Positions 6,976-12,662 of a DNA stretch of 12,662 bases are shown in pieces. The translations under genes and the position numbers were made by a program. The first letter of the stretch is position 1; each line of letters opens with the position of its first letter. A model generated the notes under the pieces. That model had not been told where the DNA came from and did no database searches. It was given only the letters and a program-made list of their open reading frames with translations. Source of the DNA: Arthrobacter sp. (GTDB taxonomy: Bacteria; Actinomycetota; Actinomycetes; Actinomycetales; Micrococcaceae); contig JAODMA010000109.1 of the NCBI GenBank assembly GCA_025464545.1, positions 1 to 12,662 on the forward strand. The letters run 5' to 3'.

Positions 6976-7039
6976 CCGCTGCGCTATCACTTCCGGCTCC
7001 CAAAACCTGCAGGGGGAGCCGGAAGTGATAGCGCAACGG
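6976..7039 (-). terminator. 22-bp perfect hairpin after the permease gene
   Basis: The arms 6980-7001 and 7014-7035 are perfect reverse complements with a 12-nt loop. Beyond one mismatch, three more pairs (6976-6978 with 7037-7039) extend the stem. It lies 21 bp past the permease stop and upstream of the putA promoter, so it probably ends permease transcription and insulates putA. No T-run follows the stem directly in the minus direction, so it could also be a dispersed palindromic repeat. Confidence 0.6.
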
Positions 7040-7059
7040 AATGAGTAGTTGATGCTCGG

Positions 7060-8523
7060 CTAGCCGACGGGTCGGTGCATCTCCACCGCCTCTTCATGCC
7101 GGGGGCTGTCCGGGTTCATCAGGGAATGCCTGCGGCCGTAGCCGAAGTAGATCACCAGACCGATCACGAGCCAGACGCCGAAGCGCAGCCAGGTCTCCCA
7201 GTGCAACTGGAACATCAGGAACGCGGAGGACAGGACACCGAAGGCGGGCACCAGCGGCATCAACGGCAGGCGGAAGGTCCGTGGGGCATCGGGCTTCTTG
7301 TACCGGAAGACGATCACGGCCAGGCACACCACCACGAAGGCGGCCAGGATGCCGATGTTGGTCAGGTCGGCCACGGCCTTGATCGGGAACACGCCGGCCA
7401 ACACGGCGGAAGCGACGCCGGCGATCCAGGTGACGCGCTGGGGCGTGCCGTGACGGTCCGTCTTGGAGAACCAACCGGGGAGCAGGCCATCGCGGCTCAT
7501 CGAGAACCAGACGCGGGTTACGCCGAGAAGGAAGGTCAGCATCACGGTGAGGATGGAGAGCACCGCGAACACGGAAATGATCGTCGCGATCACGGGCAGG
7601 CCCACCCCTGTGAAGGCGGAGGCGAACCCGGCCGTGGGATCGATGTCCCGGTAGTTCTGCATGCCGGTGAGCACCAGGGTCGCCGCCACATAGAGGAGCA
7701 TCGCAATGACCAGGGAGAGGAGGATGGCCTTGGGCATGTGCTTCTTGCCGTCTGTTGCTTCCTCGGCTGCCGTACTCATGGCGTCATAGCCGAACACTGC
7801 GAAGAACACGGTAGCGGCACCCGCGAAGACCGGGCCGATTCCGCTGGGCATGAAGGGGTTGTAGTTGTCGGCGTTGATGTAGAAGATGCCCAGTCCAATG
7901 ATGAACAGGATCAGGACGACCTTGATGGCCACGGCAACAAGCTCAAAACGGCCGAAGGTCTTGGTGCCGCGGGAGAGGATCCAGGTCACGATCAGGCAGA
8001 CGACAATAGCCGGAACATTGACGATGCCGCCCCTGCCCTCGTCCGCCGTCGAGGCCATCCAGAGCGGCATTTCAATCCCGATCCCGGAGAGGAACGCGCC
8101 GAAGTAGCCGGATATGCCAATCGCCACCACGGCAACGATGGCGATGTATTCCAGCAGCAGGTCCCAGCCGATGAACCAGCCGATGACTTCACCCAGGGCC
8201 ACGTAGCCATAGGTGTAGGCCGACCCCGCACGCGGGATCATGCCGGCAAATTCCGCGTAGGACAAAGCGGCCGCCGCGGAAGCCAGACCTGCAATCAGAA
8301 AGGAAAACAGGACCGCGGGACCCACGCCGGGTTCCGTTTCGCTGCCGTGGGCCACAAGGCCCGCGAGGGAGAAGATGCCGACGCCGATAATGCCGCCGAC
8401 GCCGATCGCTGTCAGCTGCCAGAGGCCAAGGCTTTTGAAGAGTCCGCTGTGTTTGTTTTCCACCTCGATGTCATCAATCGGTTTCTTCCGCATGATCGAC
8501 TTGGTCAAATCTTGTGCACTCAT
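7060..8523 (-). CDS. APC-superfamily amino acid permease, CAT-like; probable proline uptake
   Basis: This 487-aa protein is predicted to be a 12-helix cytoplasmic-membrane amino acid transporter. Helix 1 carries the unwound-helix motif GVGGIIGVGIF (41-51), and the following stretch AALSYAEFAGMIPRAGSAYTYGYVALGE is diagnostic of the APC family, closest in style to cationic-amino-acid-transporter-like (YfnA-type) members. The C-terminus ends in a His/Glu-rich cytosolic tail. The start is set at ATG 8523, with AGGAGA 5 nt upstream; a longer in-frame ORF from 8607 overlaps the promoter and lacks an RBS. The family does not fix the substrate. The promoter module shared with putA and the nearby LysR gene point to proline, or an amino acid degraded alongside it; that is inference. 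Confidence 0.88.
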   Translation of the reverse strand: MSAQDLTKSIMRKKPIDDIEVENKHSGLFKSLGLWQLTAIGVGGIIGVGIFSLAGLVAHGSETEPGVGPAVLFSFLIAGLASAAAALSYAEFAGMIPRAGSAYTYGYVALGEVIGWFIGWDLLLEYIAIVAVVAIGISGYFGAFLSGIGIEMPLWMASTADEGRGGIVNVPAIVVCLIVTWILSRGTKTFGRFELVAVAIKVVLILFIIGLGIFYINADNYNPFMPSGIGPVFAGAATVFFAVFGYDAMSTAAEEATDGKKHMPKAILLSLVIAMLLYVAATLVLTGMQNYRDIDPTAGFASAFTGVGLPVIATIISVFAVLSILTVMLTFLLGVTRVWFSMSRDGLLPGWFSKTDRHGTPQRVTWIAGVASAVLAGVFPIKAVADLTNIGILAAFVVVCLAVIVFRYKKPDAPRTFRLPLMPLVPAFGVLSSAFLMFQLHWETWLRFGVWLVIGLVIYFGYGRRHSLMNPDSPRHEEAVEMHRPVG

Positions 8524-8585
8524 CAGGGTCTCCTGCTCAGGTGGCGCCCATCCATCCACCCTGTGATGGGGGTTACTAAGAACAA

Positions 8586-8645
8586 CAGTATGCAAGCCCA
8601 ATTGCATTAGATAAAGTGAATTCTCCTAATCAATAACCGTTAGAA
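8586..8645 (-). promoter_or_regulatory. Permease promoter and operator module (matches putA promoter)
   Basis: On the minus strand: TTCTAAC, TATTGATTAG, CTTTATCTAATG, then GCATACTG, with TACTGT (8585-8590) as -10 and TTATCT 18 bp upstream. The start would be near 8578, giving a leader of about 55 nt to the permease ATG. The order and spacing of the boxes are identical to those at 6886-6945. The module lies in the 138-bp gap shared with the divergent LysR gene. Confidence 0.6.
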
Positions 8646-8650
8646 TTCAC
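8616..8650. promoter_or_regulatory. Inverted repeat at the start of the second LysR gene, candidate operator
   Basis: GTGAATTCT (8616-8624) and AGAATTCAC (8642-8650) are perfect 9-bp inverted arms separated by 17 bp. The right arm ends 11 bp before the LysR start codon and overlaps its AAAGGA ribosome-binding region by proximity, as expected for autoregulation. The left arm falls inside the shared promoter module. Confidence 0.5.
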
Positions 8651-8661
8651 AAAGGACCACG

Positions 8662-9585
8662 ATGCTCGACGTCCGACGTTTGCGCCTGTTGCGCGAGCTG
8701 AAAATCCGCGGCACGCTGGCCGAGGTCGCCGAGGCGCTCCAGTACAGCCCGTCGTCGGTCTCCCAGCAACTGGCGCTGCTGGAAAAGGAGGCCGGGGTCG
8801 AGCTTTTGCGGAAGACCGGCCGACGCGTCCAGCTCACACCACAGGCCGAAGTGCTGGTGGCGCACACGGCCCAATTACTGGAGACACTGGAGCAGGCGGA
8901 GGCGGACCTGGCGGCGTCGCTCACCACGGTGACCGGGACCGTGCGGATTGCCGTCTTCCAGTCGGCGGCCCTGGCCCTCATGCCCGACGCGTTGACGCGG
9001 ATGTCGTCCAGTTACCCGGAGGTCCGGATCGAGATGACGCAGCGCGAACCCGAAACCGCCCTCCATGAGACCTGGGCGCGGGACTTCGACCTGGTCATCG
9101 CGGAGCAGTATCCCGGCCATGCCGCGCCCCGGTACGCCGAGCTGGACCGCATCCGCCTCACGGGCGACGCGATCAGGCTCGCGGTTCCGCCGACGTCGCC
9201 CGAGCGGCCGGCCATCAGCTCCCTCGGCGACACAGCGGGAATGGCTTGGGTCATGGAGCCGCGCGGTGCGGCGTCGCGGCACTGGGCCGAACAGGCCTGC
9301 CGCAGCGCGGGCTTCGAACCCGACGTCCGCTTTGAAACGGCGGACCTGCAGGCGCAAATCCGGTTGATCGAATCGGGCAACGCTGTGGCCCTGATGCCTG
9401 ATCTGGTCTGGACGGGGCGGGGAACCACGGCCCAGCTGATCCGCCTGCCCGGTGATCCGCACCGGACGGTCTTCACCTCCGTGCGCCGCTCCAGCGCCAA
9501 GCGGCCCGCCATTCTGGCCGCTCGGGAAATCCTGGCCGAGACTGCCGCATCCATCTCCCCCGCCACCGTGTCGGCGCCCGACTGA
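8662..9585 (+). CDS. LysR-family regulator, probable controller of permease and putA
   Basis: This 307-aa LysR-type regulator has an N-terminal HTH at about 3-60 (GTLAEVAEALQYSPSSVSQQLALLEKE, with the family ending LLRKTGRRVQLTP), a linker helix to about 88, and an effector-binding domain from about 92 (GTVRIAVFQ) to about 290. The C-terminus carries an Ala/Pro-rich extension. The ATG start is preceded by AAAGGA 6 nt upstream. It is divergent from the amino acid permease with 138 bp between start codons, the classic arrangement for a LysR and its target. Because the permease and putA promoters share one module, this protein is the best local candidate for a proline-responsive regulator; neither effector nor binding is shown by sequence. 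Confidence 0.9.
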   Translation: MLDVRRLRLLRELKIRGTLAEVAEALQYSPSSVSQQLALLEKEAGVELLRKTGRRVQLTPQAEVLVAHTAQLLETLEQAEADLAASLTTVTGTVRIAVFQSAALALMPDALTRMSSSYPEVRIEMTQREPETALHETWARDFDLVIAEQYPGHAAPRYAELDRIRLTGDAIRLAVPPTSPERPAISSLGDTAGMAWVMEPRGAASRHWAEQACRSAGFEPDVRFETADLQAQIRLIESGNAVALMPDLVWTGRGTTAQLIRLPGDPHRTVFTSVRRSSAKRPAILAAREILAETAASISPATVSAPD

Positions 9586-9630
9586 GCTGCCGGTGTTCCC
9601 TGGCTCACAGCGCGGGGGACCCGCCGGCGC

Positions 9631-9636
9631 TAGACT
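9631..9636 (+). promoter_or_regulatory. -10 element of panD, probable leaderless transcript
   Basis: TAGACT fits the actinobacterial TANNNT -10 element and ends 9 nt before the panD ATG. No Shine-Dalgarno sequence fits in that gap. Transcription would begin within about 1-3 nt of the start codon. No clear -35 element is visible. Confidence 0.5.
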
Positions 9637-9645
9637 GGTTCCGTT

Positions 9646-10077
9646 ATGAATCGCACAATATTCAAGTCCAAGATCCACCGCGCCACGGTCACCCACGCGG
9701 ACCTGCACTACGTCGGCTCCGTCACCGTGGACCTGGATCTGCTCGAGGCCGCGGACATTCTCCCCGGTGAGCTCGTGGCAATTGTCGACGTTACCAACGG
9801 CGCCCGGCTGGAGACTTACACGATCGCCGGCGAGCGCGGTTCCGGTGTGATCGGAATCAACGGTGCGGCCGCCCACCTCATGCACGAGAACGACGTCGTC
9901 ATCCTCATCACCTACGCCCAGATGACCACGGAAGAGGCCAATGCGTACTCCCCGCGCGTGGTCCATGTGGATAAGGACAACAAAATTGTGCAGATCGGCA
10001 ATGACCCTGCGGAGGATGGCCACACGCCAGGGCTGATGCGGCCGCCGCACGCGCTGAACAACGCCACCGTAAACTGA
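9646..10077 (+). CDS. panD: Aspartate 1-decarboxylase (pyruvoyl enzyme)
   Basis: PanD converts L-aspartate to beta-alanine for pantothenate and coenzyme A synthesis. The 143-aa proenzyme self-cleaves between Gly24 and Ser25 (HYVGS, 21-25), turning Ser25 into the pyruvoyl group. Other conserved residues are present: Lys9, Arg54, Thr57 and Tyr58 ([10 protein letters not shown]) and the GAAAHL segment. The C-terminal tail after about 118 is longer than in E. coli PanD (126 aa), as is common in actinobacteria, where the tail varies. No panB or panC lies nearby, so the gene stands alone between a regulator and a carrier gene. The start is fixed by homology at the N-terminus ([16 protein letters not shown]). 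Confidence 0.96.
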   Translation: MNRTIFKSKIHRATVTHADLHYVGSVTVDLDLLEAADILPGELVAIVDVTNGARLETYTIAGERGSGVIGINGAAAHLMHENDVVILITYAQMTTEEANAYSPRVVHVDKDNKIVQIGNDPAEDGHTPGLMRPPHALNNATVN

Positions 10078-10096
10078 CAGCCGCGGTCTGGCGCGC

Positions 10097-10125
10097 TTCC
10101 GGCGTAACAGGCGCCCGGAATTATT
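10097..10125 (+). terminator. Possible terminator after panD
   Basis: TTCCGGCG (10097-10104) pairs with CGCCCGGAA (10112-10120) with a one-base bulge and a TAACAGG loop, followed by TTATTAAA. This is a weak but plausible Rho-independent terminator 20 bp past the panD stop. Confidence 0.4.
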
Positions 10126-10190
10126 AAAGCTGATTACTCTGGGTAGGTGACAGCCACCCATTCCCGGCCCTCGACGCGTCGGACCGCCGC

Positions 10191-11117
10191 GTGCTAGGGG
10201 TGCTGGCCGGCTTCTTCGTGGTCTGGTTCATCATCCTGGTGGGCATGTTCGTGGGCCGGCGCGGAATTCTCGGTGAGAACGCGCGCTCCGTGCTCAGTGC
10301 GCTGACGTTCTTCGTCGCCAGCCCCGCCCTGCTGTTCGAAACGCTCAGTAAGGCGAAACTCCAGGACGTCTTCGCCGCGCCGCTGCTGGTGGCGGCGGTG
10401 GGTGCCGTCGCGACGGCCGGAATCTACTTCGGGATTGTACGGTTCCTGCTCAAACGGCCCCTGCCGGAGTCGCTGATTTCGTCGATGAGCGCGTCGCTGG
10501 CCAATTCCGCCAATCTGGGCATTCCAATCGCTGTGTACGTGCTCGGCAGTGCCAGCTATGTGGCGCCGCTGCTGATTTTCCAGCTCGCCTTTTTCACCCC
10601 GATCTTCCTGATTGCCCTGGACGCCACCACCAGCACGCACCGGACCACTGCGCTCGGGTTTGTGCTGATGATCCTCCGCAATCCCATGATCGTGGGGTCC
10701 GGCCTCGGCCTGCTCGTGGCCGGGACCGGTTGGCAGGTACCGGCGCTGGTGATGGAACCGATCCACCTGATCGGCGGGGCCGCCATTCCGGCCATGCTGC
10801 TTGCCTTCGGCATGAGCCTCAACGGCTCCCGCCCGCTGCCGGCCGCGGCAGGGCGGCGACTCGACGCCCTCCTGGCAAGTGGTTTCAAGCTGATCGTCCA
10901 TCCCCTGCTGGCCTACGTGTTCGCCCGCTTCGCACTCGGCCTGGACAGCCACGCCCTCTTCGCCGCCGTTGTCACGTCCGCCCTGCCCACGGCGCAGAAC
11001 GTTTTTGTCGCCGCCAGCCGCTACCGGACCGGTATCACGGTCGCGAAGGACACCGTGCTGATCACGACGGTCGTGGCCGTGCCGGCCATGATCGGGGTGG
11101 CCCTGCTCCTGGCGTGA
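10191..11117 (+). CDS. AEC (auxin efflux carrier) family transporter
   Basis: This 308-aa, almost wholly hydrophobic protein has about ten predicted membrane helices and is a member of the AEC/Mem_trans family (PF03547). Visible hallmarks are NSANLGIPIAVYVLG (105-119) in the central helix pair and the C-terminal TSALPTAQNVFVAASRY. Bacterial AEC proteins include malate/malonate carriers and many orphans; the substrate is not predictable here. The start used is GTG 10191, which lacks a clear RBS (only GGAC upstream); a second GTG at 10200 is also possible. The FAD-dependent oxidase gene follows after 61 bp with no terminator between, which suggests co-transcription and a carrier for the oxidase substrate or product (inference). 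Confidence 0.85.
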   Translation: MLGVLAGFFVVWFIILVGMFVGRRGILGENARSVLSALTFFVASPALLFETLSKAKLQDVFAAPLLVAAVGAVATAGIYFGIVRFLLKRPLPESLISSMSASLANSANLGIPIAVYVLGSASYVAPLLIFQLAFFTPIFLIALDATTSTHRTTALGFVLMILRNPMIVGSGLGLLVAGTGWQVPALVMEPIHLIGGAAIPAMLLAFGMSLNGSRPLPAAAGRRLDALLASGFKLIVHPLLAYVFARFALGLDSHALFAAVVTSALPTAQNVFVAASRYRTGITVAKDTVLITTVVAVPAMIGVALLLA

Positions 11118-11178
11118 CTCCGCCGCTGGCAGGCCGCCCGCTTCCTTCCATCCCGACCCTGCACCCTCTGGAGGACCA

Positions 11179-12309
11179 TTGAGGACAACCCTCGACACCG
11201 TTGTCATTGGGGGCGGCGCCATGGGCTCCGCCGCCGCGTGGGCACTGGCCCGGCGGGGCCGCGACGTGACCCTGCTGGAACAGTTCGGGCCCGGGCACCG
11301 CAACGGCGCGTCCCACGGCGCCACGCGGAACCTCAATCTGGCGTACTCCGATCCCGATTATGTGGCCATGCTGGCGGAGAGCGTGGAGCTCTGGAACGAG
11401 CTGGAAAGCGACGGCGGGGAGCGGCTCCTCGCCCGCACCGGCATCGTGAACCATGGCGCCGATCCCCGGCTGGGCGACGTGCAGGCAGCGTTGCTTGCGG
11501 CTGGGCTGAGGGCTGAATTCCTGGCCGCGGCCGAAGCGGCCGAGCGCTGGCGGGGCATCCGGTTCGACCAGCGCGTGCTGCATATGCCCGACGGCGGGCA
11601 GTTGAACCCCGACGTCGCCCTGCCGGTCCTGCAGCGGCTGGCCGCCGGAAACGGGGCGGTCATACGCCACCGGTCAAGAGTCGTGGAGCTGGCAATCCTC
11701 GACGACGGCGTCCGGCTCACGGTCGAAGCGGACGGCCGCACCGAAGCGCTTGCCGCCCGGCAGGCAATCATCACCGCCGGCGGATGGACCTCGAAGCTGC
11801 TCGCCGGCGTACCGGGCTTGCCCCGGCTGACCGTGACCCAGGAGCAGCCTGCGCACTTCGCCGTCACGGACGACGGCGCCGTCTGGCCGGGATTCAACCA
11901 CTCCCCCGGCCTGGGCGAGGAATTCGCAGGCTGGTACTCGCCGGTCTACGGTATGCCGACCCCCGGCGAGGGGATCAAGGCGGGCTGGCACGGGGTGGGG
12001 CCGGTGGTGGATCCCGACAAGAGGTCCTTCACGCCGGAGCTGCAGCAGCGGGCCGCCCTGCAAGATTACGCCCGCCGCTGGCTGCCGGGCGTCGACGCCG
12101 ATACCCTCACCGACATCAGCTGCACCTACACGACCACGATGGATGAAAATTTCGTGCTCGACCGCATCGGCCCCGTCGTGATCGGCGCGGGATTCTCCGG
12201 CCACGGGTTCAAGTTCACGCCCGTGGTGGGGCGCATCCTTGCCGACCTCGCGACCGGCGGGGGCCGCCCGCCGGCCATCTTCTCGGCGTCCCGGCCGGGT
12301 GTGCGCTGA
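11179..12309 (+). CDS. FAD-dependent oxidase, monomeric sarcosine oxidase / N-methyltryptophan oxidase family
   Basis: This 376-aa soluble flavoenzyme of the DAO superfamily probably oxidises a secondary or N-methyl amine and makes H2O2. The dinucleotide-binding motif VVIGGGAMGSAAAWALA spans 8-24 and LLEQ (32-35) ends the second strand. Cys315 in ISCTYTTT aligns with the covalent-FAD Cys of monomeric sarcosine oxidase. Lys267 (GIKAGWHG) aligns with the oxygen-activating Lys, and GAGFSGHGFKF (336-346) supplies the conserved C-terminal Lys345. The motif SHGATRNLNLAY (45-56) keeps His and the first Arg but has Asn53 where sarcosine oxidase has substrate-binding Arg52, so the substrate may not be sarcosine. 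A TTG start is used because GGAGG lies 5 nt upstream and the reading gives a normal N-terminus. It probably shares a transcript with the AEC carrier. Confidence 0.88.
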   Translation: MRTTLDTVVIGGGAMGSAAAWALARRGRDVTLLEQFGPGHRNGASHGATRNLNLAYSDPDYVAMLAESVELWNELESDGGERLLARTGIVNHGADPRLGDVQAALLAAGLRAEFLAAAEAAERWRGIRFDQRVLHMPDGGQLNPDVALPVLQRLAAGNGAVIRHRSRVVELAILDDGVRLTVEADGRTEALAARQAIITAGGWTSKLLAGVPGLPRLTVTQEQPAHFAVTDDGAVWPGFNHSPGLGEEFAGWYSPVYGMPTPGEGIKAGWHGVGPVVDPDKRSFTPELQQRAALQDYARRWLPGVDADTLTDISCTYTTTMDENFVLDRIGPVVIGAGFSGHGFKFTPVVGRILADLATGGGRPPAIFSASRPGVR

Positions 12310-12400
12310 TCGGCGGTGGACGGCCCCGCCAACCAGCAGAAAAGCGACGGCGACGGTGTCCCCTGCCAGTAGCGGCCCGCTTCCGGCGGTCCTTCCGGGC

Positions 12401-12565
12401 CTAGCCTTTTGGCAGCCCGTCCAACAACTGCGCGCAGCAGATGAAGCCCAGGTGCGAATAGGCCTGGGGATGGTTGCCGAGGTGCGTTTCGGTGCCCGGA
12501 TCGTATTCCTCCAGCAGCAGGCCGGTCGGCCCAAGGCCGTCATCGTACCGGTACCGGCAGACGGG
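12401..12565 (-). pseudogene. C-terminal remnant of a GH15-like (glucoamylase-family) protein
   Basis: The 54 sense codons before TAG 12401-12403 contain GPTGLLLEEYDPGTETHLGN and then HPQAYSHLGFICCAQL, which resemble the end of GH15 family proteins (usual form LLAEEYDP...LGNFPQAFSHV). The same frame is closed upstream by TGA at 12566-12568 and there is no start codon. The frame one base over reads PELLTRL at the matching place, as GH15 proteins have just before this motif, so a frameshift near 12548-12560 is likely. About 600 upstream residues of a normal GH15 protein are not visible. Third-position G/C remains high, so decay is recent. The family assignment rests on this short motif only. 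Confidence 0.5.
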
Positions 12566-12662
12566 TCAGCAGTTCGGGGCGGTGTACTCGTAGACGCCCG
12601 AATCAGCCGCGCTGGTTCCGGCGCAGTCGCCGTTTTGCGGTATTGATTTCCCGGAGAGGTCC
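12566..12662 (-). CDS. C-terminus of an unidentified minus-strand gene (right edge)
   Basis: An open frame enters from the right edge and ends at TGA 12566-12568 after 31 codons, finishing SGVYEYTAPNC. Third-position G/C is high, consistent with coding. It is rich in Ser, Gly and Thr with two Cys, as in some secreted proteins, but I do not recognise it. It is in the same frame as the GH15-like remnant downstream, so it could be part of the same broken gene rather than a separate one. Confidence 0.3.
   Translation of the reverse strand, partial: DLSGKSIPQNGDCAGTSAADSGVYEYTAPNC

Noticed and set aside
7075..8610. 511-codon + strand open frame opposite the permease
   Set aside because: His/Gly/Asp-rich antisense shadow of a clear membrane transporter.
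8875..10161. 428-codon minus-strand frame opposite the second LysR gene and panD
   Set aside because: It spans two well-supported + strand genes and their intergenic gap and has no recognisable domain.
10194..11336. 380-codon minus-strand frame opposite the AEC carrier
   Set aside because: Antisense of a hydrophobic protein, giving a polar low-complexity peptide.
12560..12575. TGA at 12566-12568 as a selenocysteine or readthrough codon joining the two right-edge frames
   Set aside because: No selenocysteine insertion hairpin is apparent and the neighbouring frame carries the matching GH15-like motif, so a frameshift explains it better.

Overview
The window is high-GC DNA with strong G/C bias at third codon positions, mixed ATG/GTG/TTG starts and Micrococcaceae-like proteins. 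An Arthrobacter/Pseudarthrobacter-type actinobacterium is the best fit; this is inferred from gene content and protein style, not from a database search. It looks like chromosomal metabolic DNA. I found no rRNA, tRNA, CRISPR array, transposase or phage gene.

Layout, left to right. (1) 1-262: the end of an unidentified + strand coding stretch, then a near-perfect palindrome. (2) 280-2646: a divergent pair, an MFS exporter-like gene (-) and a LysR regulator (+), with a candidate operator between them. (3) 2690-3310: a small + strand unit made of three TACTT repeats, a sigma70-like promoter, a 24-codon basic small ORF, a 118-aa zinc-ribbon protein and a strong 17-bp terminator. (4) 3335-9585: a proline-utilisation block. 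It holds bifunctional PutA (-), a long perfect hairpin, an APC-family amino acid permease (-) and a divergent LysR regulator (+). (5) 9646-10077: panD (aspartate 1-decarboxylase), apparently on a leaderless transcript. (6) 10191-12309: an AEC-family carrier followed by a monomeric-sarcosine-oxidase-family flavoenzyme, probably co-transcribed. (7) 12401-12662 (-): a decayed C-terminal piece of a GH15-like protein next to the C-terminus of another gene that enters from the right edge.

The strongest observation is regulatory. The promoters of putA and of the permease share an ungapped 60-bp module (42/60 identical by hand alignment). It contains the same CTTTATCT(A/T)ATG box, the same GCATACTG -10 region and the same spacing. 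This suggests one regulator, plausibly the LysR protein encoded beside the permease, controls uptake and oxidation together, and it makes proline the leading candidate substrate for the permease. Other points worth a look are the FAD oxidase, which keeps the family's flavin-linking Cys but has Asn where sarcosine oxidase has a substrate-binding Arg, and the undescribed small-ORF/zinc-ribbon unit.
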